In this document: positions 37,072-48,555 of the stretch, in pieces
How positions within the stretch are numbered: the first letter of the stretch is position 1
How the letters are laid out: each line of letters opens with the position of its first letter
Assembly: GCA_039619475.1 (NCBI GenBank)
Contig: CM077115.1
Coordinates: 413,858,557-413,922,556, forward strand
Direction: 5' to 3'
From: Icerya purchasi
Lineage: Eukaryota; Arthropoda; Insecta; Hemiptera; Monophlebidae
DNA length: 64,000 bases
Notes under the pieces: model-generated
Told to the model about the DNA's origin: nothing
What the model saw: the letters and a program-made list of their open reading frames with translations, nothing else
Databases searched by the model: none
Program-made: the position numbers and the translations under genes

Positions 37072-37686
37072 AATTCCCAATTCGCCTAATTCCCATTTCG
37101 CCTAAATTTAGGGTCGGGTTACTCAGGTAATAAAAAAAAGGTCAGACAAACAAACGAATGATTTCGTGTTGGCAACAGCGCGTCATCATTATCGAATTTT
37201 AAGCAGACTAAACGCATCATTTTTTTTTCTATTTGATTCCACTGTGTTAAGGTTTTTTTTTCTTTCCGAAATACAATAAAAAGGTTTATATGAAAATCAG
37301 AAGTGAAAAAATACCGCTAAAAATGTTTGATGTAAATATACGCGAAACGACCACTCCGATTAATATTTGCGAGTTATTTTATTGGATGTTCAGTGCTGTA
37401 TAAATCCCACCCGCCTTATCAGTCAGTATATAAAAGCCTTATTGATATTTAGTGTGACATGAACATTAAGGTTCGGAGTTGCAGAAAAAATAATAAAAAA
37501 GCTAAATTATAATTAGGTGTAGTTTCAAAGTGGTCGCGTTTATGTAAGAAAAAAGGAATAAAAATCGAATAGAATTAACAATAATAACATGACATGGAAT
37601 GATTATTACAGCGGTAATTTTATTATCGATTATTAAAATTACAATTATAAGTACATACAAAAAGTAAATGTTAAAATTAGGAAAAC
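37072..37686 (+). repeat. Left inverted arm, 615 bp
   Basis: It begins AATTCCCAATTCGCC and ends TTAAAATTAGGAAAAC. Its reverse complement is 39,511-40,125. Differences seen by eye include AGACTAAACG against AGAATAAACG and a few near 37,595. No open frame of note. Confidence 0.9.
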
Positions 37687-37766
37687 ATAAATAAAGCTCC
37701 ATTTAGTTCACCCTGCCTTTTTGCCTTTTCTAGGCTTTTTATCAAAATCGCCTATACTGTCAGCAA

Positions 37767-38000
37767 GTGCTCTATTTCCGCTTCTCGGCCACGCGCAACG
37801 AAACTAGTTCGCTACCGCTGCGTAGCGGACAGATCCTTCGATTTTTTAACCGAGAATGCGTCTTTGACAAACAATGCCGCGTTTGCCCGCTGCCGAGACC
37901 TTCCGAGAAATTGAATGATTATTACCAAAATTTTAATATTTTCAAAGGTCGTAAGAAATGCCAAATCCATCTCAATATGCGGAAAATCACCGCATACTGA
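37767..38000 (+). other. Short open frame of unknown nature inside the 615-bp-arm element
   Basis: This 77-codon frame lies just inside the left arm. It sits in a patch visibly richer in G and C than its surroundings (about 37,780-37,910). It contains a Cys-rich segment, CVFDKQCRVCPLPRP, and a basic end. I do not recognise it. It could be captured host sequence, a leftover of a transposase, or chance; no promoter or splice evidence exists. Low confidence that it is coding. Confidence 0.2.
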
Positions 38001-38624
38001 CTGTTTTACGCTATGAGGTCACAATTTGTACTGGGCTGAGTGTTATGTATATCAACGTTCTGAAGGAAACTATTCTTCTATCTTGAATATTTAAATTTTC
38101 GCTTGTGAATAAACCAAAAATTTAGAGTCAGGCTAATATATGTATTAATGGATATATCATTTATAAAAACAAATCGAGCAGGTAAATAATATATATACAT
38201 ATATATCTAATATTTGTATATTGAAATATTTATTGCAAATTACATTTTAAATGAAATGGTATTCAATTAGATTTTGACAACAGAGAATAAAAAAAATTAT
38301 CATCCATTAAAAAATTATTTTCGCTTAATTGCTATAAATTTTTATTTTGTACGTCAAAAGTGTATGATAAAATATTTGGTTAATTGAATAGCGTCTTTTT
38401 ATATTCTCCTTCTTTTTCCTTTTTGTAATGTTAAATCGTAATCTTTTGGCAATTTATTGAATGAAGCATTTTAAATAGTAAGATAGAAAGTTTTTTTCCT
38501 TTCCCTTTTTTTGGATTTGCCGAAAAATCTGGCAGACTTAACAGATTATAAAAGAAAGAAGAAAAATATTATAATTTAATTCGATTGGACACTGGGGAAA
38601 TAGAAGAAACAAGAGTAAGGAGGA

Positions 38625-38725
38625 CAGTGCCTTTTTATTCCAATCTTCTGCGCTTTGGCCTCCCCACTCCTTGCAGTGCCAAAGCCATTCTTGCTTTCTC
38701 CTCTCTCAATATAGTTCCTTTTTTA
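38625..38725 (+). mobile_element. Short I-type LINE tail fragment
   Basis: About 100 bp match the family's C-terminal coding region. CCTTTTTATTCCAATCTTCT, then GGCCTCCCCACTCCTTGCAG and CTTTCTCCTCT, correspond to the LYSxLLxxGLPTPY...LSF stretch of other copies. It lies inside the interior of the 615-bp-arm element. Flanks show no further LINE sequence. Confidence 0.5.
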
Positions 38726-39510
38726 GCTTTCTTTAAAAACAACATTTTTTGCGTTTTATTTATTTTTTTCGTTCTAATTATTGAAATTACTTGAAAAACA
38801 TCGTCAATATAATAAACGTGACTAATTTGAAGAGGAATTTTTCAAAGTCCAACAGCAACCATTTAGGCTTCTGGAGAAATTATTTATACCTTAAAATTCG
38901 ATTTTAGAAGCATTTTTAACTACATACGCTAAGTTTTACCGTTTCATCTTGTAGAATGGAAAAAAAAATCATGACTGTATCTCTTAAAATTTTTTTTATA
39001 CCGTGCGACACATCTAAAAATGTAATAACCCTTTATTACAACCAATTTTTCGCCATTTTTTAATCAATTTCCTTATTTTCACTGCTTTCTACAACTAAAA
39101 ATCTATTGTTAAAGATTATCAAATATAACAAATATACTCGAGGGATAGATATAAGAATATTTAAAATATACATTTTTTTGATATGGTGCTTTTAAATCTA
39201 TGCTCATTTATTAATCCCATAAAAGCCATGAACTGACCCTATATAGCAGGGTCTTCACCTTGTTTATTCCTTGCTTACTCCTCTTTTTCTGCTGTACACA
39301 GAGTTTAATAGTAAATCTAGTAATTTTTCTCGTCCTAATATCCAAATTTTGAAAAATCTCTTGTAATCGTATACGTTACTGTTGATTATTTATTCAAATC
39401 CGAAGCAGTATTTAATTTTTAAATTCTTTCGATTTGCAAATTCATTTTTTTAGAATTAAAGAAAAATTAAATTAGGTTCAGGAACTTTTGTTAAAAAAAA
39501 AGAAACAACT

Positions 39511-40125
39511 GTTTTCCTAATTTTAACATTTACTTTTTGTATGTACTTATAATTGTAATTTTAATAATCAATAATAAAATTACCGCTGTAATAATCATTC
39601 GATGTCATGTCATTATTGTTAATTCTATTCGATTTTTATTCCTTTTTTCTTACATAAACACGACCACTTCGAAACTGCACCTAATTATAATTTAGCTTTT
39701 TTATTATTTTTTCTGCAACTCCGAACCTTAATGTTCATGTCACACTAAATATCAATAAGGCTTTTATATACTGACTGATAAGGCGGGTGGGATTTATACA
39801 GCACTGAACATCCAATAAAATAACTCGCAAATATTAATCGGAGTGGTCGTTTCGCGTATATTTACATCAAACATTTTTAGCGGTATTTTTTCACTTCTGA
39901 TTTTCATATAAACCTTTTTATTGTATTTCGGAAAGAAAAAAAAACCTTAACACAGTGGAATCAAATAGAAAAAAAAATGATGCGTTTATTCTGCTTAAAA
40001 TTCGATAATGATGACGCGCTGTTGCCAACACGAAATCATTCGTTTGTTTGTCTGACCTTTTTTTTATTACCTGAGTAACCCGACCCTAAATTTAGGCGAA
40101 ATGGGAATTAGGCGAATTGGGAATT
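39511..40125 (-). repeat. Right inverted arm, 615 bp
   Basis: It is the reverse complement of 37,072-37,686, beginning GTTTTCCTAATTTTAA and ending GGGAATTAGGCGAATTGGGA plus ATT. The sequence continues past the arm with AGGCGAAATGG, an extra terminal unit absent from the left side. Confidence 0.9.
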
Positions 40126-40329
40126 AGGCGAAATGGTACCAGACCGAGTGGTTTAGTGTGTATAATTACCTAGTAAAAAAAGAAACGGATTTAATCCGTG
40201 GTGTAGCAGGTAGAAAAACTGATACGTTTTTCTCTGACTATTTAAGTTTTTAGTAATGTCATAGGCATTTTTTCTTACGCGTCTTTTCCGTGCGTAACTA
40301 ACCTCCAAGAATCGTGTTTCTCATTTTAT

Positions 40330-40568
40330 TCATTGCCTATAGTTAACTCTATTTTTTCTATTAAGCCTTCTGCTTTCTATTTCAGTTTGCTGTGATTTGG
40401 TCTTCCTACTCCATATTGCGCCTCTTATATCCTGTCTTTTCCTTCAATTCTCCGTTCCTACTATTTGTTCCTTCCTCCTAACAACATTATGAAGATATAA
40501 TTGACTCCTTCCTTTTCTAATTGTTTCTCGGTAAAGGTCCCTGGTTGACGAGCCTAAAAAAAAACAAA
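40330..40568 (+). mobile_element. 5'-truncated I-type LINE 3' end
   Basis: Coding similarity survives as TTTGGTCTTCCTACTCCATA, then CTTATATCCTGTC (LGLPTPY...YILS in other copies). The 3' box TGTTTCTCGGTAAAGGTCCC then TGGTTGACGAGCC precedes an A run at 40,556-40,564, as in the 27.5-kb copy. It starts about 200 bp to the right of the 615-bp-arm element. Confidence 0.65.
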
Positions 40569-41299
40569 CTATTCCTGATACACCAATTTAGCAAACAAAA
40601 ACGGAACGTTAATTTAGACTTTTTAACAAATCATCAAGAATATTTGATCAGTTCAGGACTTCTAATAGTGGCATATTTTCACATCGAGCTTCGAAGATAT
40701 TTTGTTGGCAACCAGCTACCGTGTGACGTGGTTGATAAGTTAATTGTGTTTCGTTTGGGTAGAATATCTTGTTTCCGTACATTGAAACGTATAAAAATAT
40801 CACTTATTCTGGATTATTATGTTCATAATTGATACCCCCCCCCCCACCACCGCCAAAAAAAAAGAAAAAAAACTGTGTTGATGCCTTATTTTTGATTATT
40901 GTATATTAATATAGAGCTAAGTCGTTTTTTCACGCGCTTTTGTGAAAAATTTGCAAACCGTCTGCTCGACGTTGGAAGTTAGATTAAATTTGTAAAACTT
41001 CGTATTTTAGGCACAATATCAAAATAATAGCAATTTTTAATGAATCTTCTCTTATAATTTCAATCGTTAAAAGCTAATTAGTTAATAATAATTAAATATT
41101 TGATTCTCTGAAAGAAAGAAAAGTGTTTTATAGTTAAACTAATTTGAAAACCTACAATTTATTATTGGTGGTCGTGAGAAATAAATTTTTGTCGGCATTT
41201 TTACAGCGAAGGCATAAGGCAGCATTTGGAACTGCTGAGGAATGAAACGAGATACTTAGGGTTTTATTTTTTCGGTTTTGGAAAAACATAGAGCTACAG

Positions 41300-42600
41300 T
41301 GACACTATGTATTCTCAACAAGTGACTTGTACAGTACAAATCTGTATCTGTAATGAAAGCCCCATGTATTTCTGCACACTTCTAGTAATTGATAGTATTT
41401 AACATCTAACTTAGATACCGTGTAGTGTATGTGTTGTTTAAAGGAGAGTTTATTGTCTAATATAACTCCTAGGTATATAAAATGTTTGACTACTTTTAAA
41501 GTTGTCCCCCCGTAAAGTACTTTAATATTATTCCTCTTTAGTTTCAGGGAGTTTGTGAAAAGAGACACAAAGCATTTTTCAACTGAAAGATTAAGCTTCA
41601 CTTCATTTAGCCGGGCTCCGAGTAACTCAAGCGTTTGGGTTAGCTGTTCTTTCAAGATTGACTTTTGTATCGTCCGTTACTATGAATAGTAAGTCATCTG
41701 CATATGCGCAAAGGTCAACATTCTTGTCATATAGTAGAGCTTGGTTGAATAATATATTTCAGAAAAGTGGACCTAAAACGCTACCCTGTGGGCAGCTTTA
41801 TTGGTTTCAGTGTTTGTACTATGATTATCTATTTGAAGAGTTACACGTCTGTTTTTAAGGTAGCAATATATTGCACTTAGCAATGGTATGTCTTTGATCA
41901 GAATAGATTTTAAAATGTCAAACAAAACAGTATGACAGCAGTTATCAAAGGCTTCTTTAATATCCATTCCTACGACAAAAACGCTCGATTTTTTTTAAGG
42001 CTGCTGCTAATCTTGCCGATCGCATATAATTCACAGCATGTTCTGTGGACAAACCTTGTCTGAATCCAAATTGTCTTTTACCTAAAAAGTTTGTTGAGTT
42101 CAGATGGCAAGTTATCCTATTTTTAATAGTTTTTCGTAAATTTTGCTTATAGTATTTTAAAGACATATTGGGCGATCTTATGAGATTCGCATCTTTGTTT
42201 GATTTATGAAGGAGAATTATATTTGCTTCGCCCCAGGGTTTAGGGAAATAGTTTAAGGAGAAGATTTTTTCGTATAGAAGTGGAAGGAGTTTTGGATAGA
42301 CCTTTTGGATTAATTTTAGTGTCTTATATGTGATATTGTCAGGTCCAGCAGCTTTGTTGTTTTTTAAATTTTTTATAATGCTATTTAGTGCAGAAGTATC
42401 AAGAGGAGTCCGTTGTGGGTGAGCAACGTTTTCCTGTTTGGGAAGTTGAAAGTTTTCTCGTAGTATTTTCTGTTTGTTGCTGCCTTTGTCAGTGCTGTCT
42501 AACGGAAAAAGAGAAGATAGGGAGTAGTTTAGATTCTTTGTTACATTGGTGATTTTATCGCCGTTATTTTTTTGTGAAAAGTAGAATATTGTTTGATTTA
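41300..42600 (-). pseudogene. LINE reverse transcriptase remnant (R1/LOA/I-like), frameshifted
   Basis: Minus-strand reading from about 42,580: LKNNKAAGPDNITYK (the N-K-x-x-G-P-D opening of LINE RTs) lies near 42,370-42,330. Then LYEKIFSLNYFPKPWGEANI, LGKRQFGFRQGLSTEHAV (RT motif 1/2), DIKEAFDN with the first catalytic Asp at about 41,965, and PQGSVLGPLF, now out of phase. CAYADDLLFIV (YADD box) is at about 41,700, followed by LKVVKHFIYLGVILDN of the thumb region to about 41,305. Several frameshifts and stops break it, and both ends are missing. The wording around AFDN and AYADDLL favours the R1/LOA/I group over Jockey. Confidence 0.8.
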
Positions 42601-43230
42601 TTTGATTTCAAAAACGTTAATTTGTAGTTTAGACCCCATGGTTTAACATTTTCAGAACAAATTTGGGAGGGGAAGTTATATAATTACGTAATCTCTTCTA
42701 TGGTAGGCAGTAGATTTGACAAATACGTTGTTTCATAAAGAAAATCAAATAGCGACCTCTTTAAAAATGTTTTAAAAACACATAATTATTACAATTTAAT
42801 TTAAATTTTATTTTATATTTAGGTAAAAAATAAAAAAATTATAAAATTCTAGCAAAAATGGTAGTTTAGAATTTGAATAGTAAGAAAGATAGTATTTTTA
42901 TTAGACTTTACTTCTTTTTTATTTATGTTAGTAATCCTATCCTAATTATTTGTCTGTGAGCAAGTACAATATATATATATATATATATTTATTTTTTATC
43001 TAATTTCATTTACATTACAAAATAAAAATTAAAAATAAACAAGAAAAGCGAAAGATCGATGACAGTTGGGTTTCAAATAAAATAAAAACGTAACTTTAAT
43101 AGTTTTACTGGAGAACAGTATTACACATTAGTTATAATTAAATCCATAGGTAACATTTATGCGAGTCTTTTATAGTATAAATTAAGTTTCTCCGTTACAA
43201 CAAATTTTTTCATAGAGGCTTTGGTTCTTT
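42601..43230. other. AT-rich right flank inside the 6.6-kb element
   Basis: No frame or repeat of note except a TA tract at about 42,970-42,988. It leads to the G-run and inverted terminal repeat at 43,231-43,275. Confidence 0.5.
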
Positions 43231-43514
43231 GGGGGGGGGATGTCCCCTATTTCCATCCCTGTGGATCCGCCACTGTTAAACGTGTTTTTTGTTTTGCAAC
43301 GAAATTTTACTAACTTCATCTATCCTTCATCATGCTTCCTATTAGCTCAGCTATATTCAGATTTGTTCCCTTTGCATGCCAAGCCGTCTCGGTAGAGAGG
43401 GAAATGAAAGAACTAGCCATCTGTGTCTACACGCTGTGAACAGTATACTTCTACTTTTTGAAAAATTTGCCTTTTTCCAATTAACACATATTCGATTTAT
43501 TTATTCAACACATC

Positions 43515-43755
43515 TATCCTCCTCAGGCTTGAAGGAACGAACAATGGGTACGATGTGTGGAAAAGGAAAAGACAGGATACAGGAGGCACAATACGCGGAG
43601 TAGGAATACCAATTCGCAGCAAATTGGAATAGAAAGCAAAACGCTTAGTAGGAAGAGATAACCGTTTAATAAACACATGATCAACATCGCAAACATGCAC
43701 TTCGTTTGGGTGGAGAGACAATACGGTGAAGAAACCAACAGTGTGCTCATTGCAT
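43515..43755 (-). mobile_element. 5'-truncated I-type LINE 3' end, degraded
   Basis: Two overlapping minus-strand phases contain the family's tail. One gives SPYCLS; the other gives LHPNEVHVCDVDHVFIKRLS, then LYSNLLRIGIPTPR-like wording. The second Cys of the CDADHVFFxCP motif is lost and a frameshift separates the halves. No clear 3' box was seen. Confidence 0.55.
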
Positions 43756-44999
43756 TATTCGCAATTCCTTAATATTTCTGTTTCCTTCTTTCATTTCTAT
43801 CTCTCTTCGTTATTCTTCCGATTGCTTCTTTTTTTATCTTCATTCTGATCGTATTCGAAAATTTATCGGAATTACTATGGAACCATTAACGCCTTTTATT
43901 TGTAAGCGCTACCACAAAAAAAAAAAAAAAAAAAAAAAAGATAGGCTAACAACACGATTGTGTTTTTGTTAAATTACTTTTAAGAACTTTTTACGGCCGA
44001 TTGTGTTACAAATTCCAATAATGATCTTTCGTAAATTAATTCCAGTATTTATACACATTTAAATTACGATCGGACTCCAGAAATGAAGTACTCTAGTCAA
44101 TTCGTGGCAATAACGAGATAAATCTTCTTGGTACCGCTGCAATTGTCAAATAATTGAAATTAGTAATACGAGATAATAAAATTAAAAAAGTGCGATCAAT
44201 TGTAACTGCGGAAAGTCCTACTTGAACAAAGTTTATTGCCCGCGCCCCCGGGAAATAAACAGTATAGGTAAAGCGTCTGTTCGCGTTGATTATTTCGAGA
44301 AAAAATCCGCATGCTATTCCGAGATTTTGACGCAATTCTTGTACTTATTTTGGCTGTCATTTTTTTTTTTCTTATTTTTTTGCTAAACACAATGTCAGAA
44401 ATCATTGCGCTGTGTGGTAAACAGACGATGAGTGATCACAGAGTGATGGAATTTTTAATCATAACGAAGCGATGATTTATTACTGTTTCTCCTTTTTGGT
44501 GAGATTATGCCATGATACTTTTTTTTCCCCATTAATCATTTCGATGAAAATAAACATTATTATAAAAATCACTCGAAATGAAATGAACTTTTTTCTTTCA
44601 TCTTCCTCAGTTATTCTTTACAGATAGTCTACAATGTTACGATGTGAATAGATTGTATCATATTCGCGTTATGTATACACACACAATCCTATCAGTATAA
44701 TAATGAAGGAGAAATTTATTAATTTTTTTATTTTAACATTCCTTGCTATAATCGTTGAGAACTAAAGTCATTTTTAAAATTCTCTTCCGATATGTGCATT
44801 GTGTTAGCGGAGAAGACGTAATGAGAGATTAAGTTTATCGCGGAAAATAGAGAGGAATTAATTTCTGAAAACTTTTAATAATTGAATGGTTTTAAGCTTT
44901 CACCCAATTTTCTACGAGGAGTCTACCGATATTCTACGCGCTGTTCTCTTGGTTTCTTCATTAATTAGTTTTCCATAAAAAAAATATTTTACAGGCTAA
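43756..44999. other. Gene-free AT-rich stretch
   Basis: No gene supported. It contains a 23-nt A run around 43,917-43,939. Minus-strand frames at 44.1-44.4 kb overlap in two phases and carry nothing recognisable. Confidence 0.5.
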
Positions 45000-45715
45000 T
45001 CTAACCTGCGTGTTCCTTCTTCCGATTATGTAATACTTATACGCTCATTCATGACCCTTTTCTCCTGCACTCGATCGAGATCGATTATCTGCGGGAGGGA
45101 TACCTGACACCCCATGTATACATTGAACGTAATAAATTAGTGGCGATTTAGGCCGTCTTCCATTTTCAGGGGCAGATTTTTGGACACATTTTCGGCTCAT
45201 AATATTACTCTCCTCTCCGCGAGTGACTTATTCCAGACTATGGCTCAATTGTTATTCTTCTTTATTTTCTAATCGCGCCTTCTTTTATCTCTCTGTTCAG
45301 CCATGCCGCCCCATCCATAATTTTTATAGATACTTGCCCTCTCTTAAACGCTTCATAATGCTGGCTATTTTCCGCCTTTAATTTAACCATACATCTTTTG
45401 CCGGTTTTCATCTACATCTATTCCATTTTGTCCTATTCACCTCCCGTTCTAGAGTTCCTTTCTTTATGATCCGAGTATCAATGTTTTATTTGAATTTTCG
45501 GCATTTTCTGCTGAGCAATCGTCCTATTCTTCTCTATTACGATATCCTCCCTCCCCTTATCGGTATTGCTTGTATTCTCTCAGTTCCCTCTGCTTCAGTT
45601 ATTCCTGCCCTGGAATTATTTTTGTCCTTAAATGTGTAAAAATTTAAATTTATTTTCTGCCCCTCCCATTTCTTGAGATAATGTCCTCGCTGACAAACCC
45701 ATAAAAAAAAAAAAA
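45000..45715 (+). pseudogene. I-type LINE remnant matching 19.4-20.0 kb in opposite orientation
   Basis: The segment is homologous to the reverse complement of about 19,395-20,035. Shared blocks include the stretch around TACTTGCCCTCTCTTAAACG, CATCTATTCCATTTTGTCC and ATTATTTTTGTCCTTAAATG. Its coding end reads FSAEQSSYSSLL... then LELFLSLNV-stop at about 45,640. The 3' box is degenerate (ATGTCCTCGCTGACAAACCC) with an A run at 45,702-45,716. Stops and frameshifts are frequent. Confidence 0.7.
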
Positions 45716-45719
45716 AAGA

Positions 45720-48555
45720 AGAAAAACAAAAAGGCGGAAAAATGTCATGCAGAAATAAATATGGCATTGCAATTTTATCTCGCCAAATAAAAATAAAAAA
45801 TATCTCCGCAGTTATAATCGAAAAGAAAAATAAAAGGACGGCGAATATACACTCTTTAGGAGAGAGTAAAATAACGCTGGTCTCGGAGATGAGAATTGCA
45901 CTTGAAAAGGAACAGAGTGACTCTGGTTTGGACAGAGAATTGTGTGAGAAGCACAAAGATGATTTTCACAAATACATCAGGAGACAAGTAGAGCGGAATT
46001 TTAACTTTTTAAAAAAGTCGAGAGTCTTCGGTTTACACGTTAATCTCAAATAATGAGAACTGGTCTGTATGCCAGAGAGTTTTAAAATAGCAGAGTATGT
46101 CTCTGATTGAGATAGTTTGAAAAGTTTAAAGTAGTAGGGAAGGTGTTGAAACTCGTGTTAAATTATCCGCAATTAGTATACACTCGAGTCACTTCTAAAG
46201 AATAGCAGAGTTCAATAGGAACGGATCTTTAAAAACATTCGAGGTGGCGGCGAGTAATTTGATTCTCGAATATTCTATTCCGAACAGCAAATTTACTCCA
46301 GGTGGAGCACGTAGACTGTACGATGAAGTAATGTGCAAAATGCCATCGATTTAATTCGAAAAGATCGCGTTGGAACTGATTACTGATTATACAAATACGG
46401 AGCGGTAAATGGACTCTAGGAAACGATTACTTAATTTTACTCGTAACGTCGCAACGCCAAGTGTCTCGAAATTATACCTTGCTGCACTTGTGCGGTCTGA
46501 ACGGACTGTGGTACAACTGCCTATTACGATGCTGCAAAACATTGCTACCTTCCTACCTAACTGAATCGTGTCAGTACCTTCTCACACTTTTTGGTTTCCC
46601 CTTTCTCCGCCTACTTTTATAGAATCGGGGGGGGGGGAACTCTTCATTACGTAATTCTTCTAATCCTTCTCCCGGAATAGACGAAATTTTCTTCTAGCCT
46701 CTCCCATTTTTTTCCTTCCTCTTACATTTATCTAACTGGTTTCTTCGCTCCGGTCTACTCCTTCATCTTGGAATACCTTTTCATCGTTGTCCGTCAACTC
46801 AATTCTTCCGCACGTTGGCTAATCTCTCTTTCCTCCACCTCCTCCCCGTTAACTTTTACGAAAGAAATTCGAATGCGAATACGCAAAAAGAATGGAACGA
46901 GACGTTGTGGCAAGCCTGTGCAGCCTGCAGCATTATGGTACACACTAGTGTTTCATAGTTATACTCTATTATTTTTCTCTTCCACGCCGTATAATACTTC
47001 AGATAATTTTAACAACCCCCTTCTACCTGAAATTTTTTTTTGCCTACAAAAGAAACAACGTTGTAAAATAATAATGGGGCGCCACGAGAGATCGAAAAAC
47101 CAAAAACGTACGAAAATACACTTGATTCGGCACTGCGCACGAGTGGCAAATTTTTTTGCGTTTAATCAATTGACTGGAATATACTGCTTTGATTTTTTTT
47201 TGAATTCATCAATTTTAAAACATTTTAAAGCAGCCTCTCCCCATTTTACACAGGTCTGGCCTCTAAAGGCTGAAACTTGTGATTTTGCATTCGTAAAAAT
47301 ATGACGTCGTATAAGGTTCGTTTTAATACTCGAGACATTTGTTAAAGTTGTATTTTCTTCTATTGTAAGGCATGGTAATTTAGTATTTTTAACATACTTT
47401 ATAATGGATCGCACCACAATTGTCTGCGATAAGTCGTATAATAATGTTTTAAGATCATTCGACAGTTAATGCAAAAAAAAAAAAAAAAGTAAACAACTAT
47501 GAGATCAATTTCGACAGCGACCGTATCAAAAAAAAGTAATAAGACGTTAAGAACAGTTGCTGTGAACTTCGGTTTATGCGAAACGCATCGAAATCACATT
47601 ATAGCAGTGCAAATGACACGTAGAGATTCAATAAGAAAATGCGCTCGTTTCTCGGAGAAATAATTTTTTTTTATTTTTTTATTAACGAAACCAAAATCAA
47701 CATTCTTTTTGATTTAATTAAACGCAGATATGACGTAATAAATGCAGCCAGGTGTAGGAAAATATATGAGACGGTCAATGGTTCTCGATGCGCAACCTCC
47801 TGAAATGAGATGCAACAAAGTTATGATGATGTTCGACTTTAGACTAATGAAGTTGATAAATGTGCGCACATTGTGTATATGTCTGGAATTAGGGAACTGC
47901 TAATAAAAATGAAGTTACAAACAAAACACGTAGATAAAAGCTGTAATTTTTCTAGTCGGAAAAACAGTAGCTAACCGGAGGTGTGAGGTTTTTTCCGCGA
48001 GCTACCTAACTCAAGTTACCGTCACATCTGAGAAATTGAATACTGGAGATGAATATCTGGGTAAAAATGAGTACAATTCGCCCCAAACGAAGGAATACTA
48101 CAATTTTTTTTTTTATTTTTAAAATAAGTTGTGAGTCTCACTGGGCAAATATGCCCGTCGTGTGAGTGCCCAACACTCTTATTAGCGTTTATTTAAGATA
48201 GGAACATTCAATACAAAAATTAAAACTGAACTTATTCTATAAATCACAAAAATTATTTAAAACATTAGTTATTAGTATACATACGCATGTTAATACATAA
48301 GACGCCACGTAATATATATATATATATATATTTGTACACCGGAAATGCAGATAGCTTAATATTTTAAATCGATTACGTGATCTTCTGCGGGTACTTGTAT
48401 TAGGATAGACACGATAAAAACAAGGTTAATATCCGTAAATAAATAAAAATAAAGGGTAGTGGCCTATTATGAAGGAAGCTCACACTGTACATCTTACTTT
48501 GTAGGCAGTAGATCGGATCATTTTTATTCGAAAGTCGAAGAAAAAGTTAGAAGCA
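45720..48555. other. Gene-free stretch
   Basis: No supported gene. The largest frame (46768-47304, plus, 178 codons) is Ser/Phe-rich and shows no domain or splice context. A C/T-rich part at about 46,590-46,850 might be another worn LINE tail, but the diagnostic Cys motif is not visible. A G run lies at 46,627-46,637 and a TA tract at about 48,312-48,331. Confidence 0.5.

Larger units (their letters stand above)
37072..40125. mobile_element. 3.05-kb element with 615-bp inverted arms
   Basis: 37,072-37,686 and 39,511-40,125 are reverse complements of exactly equal length (615 bp), with only a few substitutions by eye. The ends are built of alternating CCCAATTCGCCTAA and CCCATTTCGCCTAA units. 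The right end runs about nine bases further with another such unit (AGGCGAAATGG). The 1,824-bp interior has no transposase. It contains a 77-codon frame (37,767-38,000) and a short LINE tail at 38.63 kb. Arms this long and similar suggest a recently active foldback- or Mutator-like non-autonomous element. I could not find a target duplication, so the superfamily is open. Confidence 0.85.
36687..43275. mobile_element. Probable 6.6-kb hAT-like element carrying nested insertions
   Basis: The left end reads CAGGGGCGGATCCAGAG. The right end is the inverse of CAGTGGCGGATCCACAG, so 15 of 17 positions match. Both ends have a G-run just inside (36,713-36,723; reading inward from the right, C's at 43,239-43,231). 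TTAAACG flanks both sides directly (36,680-36,686 and 43,276-43,282). CAG...CTG ends with a 7-8-bp duplication fit the hAT superfamily. No transposase frame is visible. Inside lie the 615-bp-arm element, a LINE 3' end at 40.3 kb and a LINE RT remnant at 41.3-42.6 kb. It could be a non-autonomous hAT enlarged by later insertions. The alternative is two unrelated ends with a chance 7-bp match. Confidence 0.55.

Noticed and set aside
45742..46053. 103-codon charged frame after the 45-kb LINE
   Set aside because: Begins in the A-rich tail of the LINE remnant and has no recognisable motif. More likely chance in purine-rich DNA.
46768..47304. 178-codon plus-strand frame
   Set aside because: Longest non-repeat frame outside the LINE pieces, but Ser/Phe-rich, without recognisable domains, and in a region with other overlapping frames. 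Length alone is compatible with chance.
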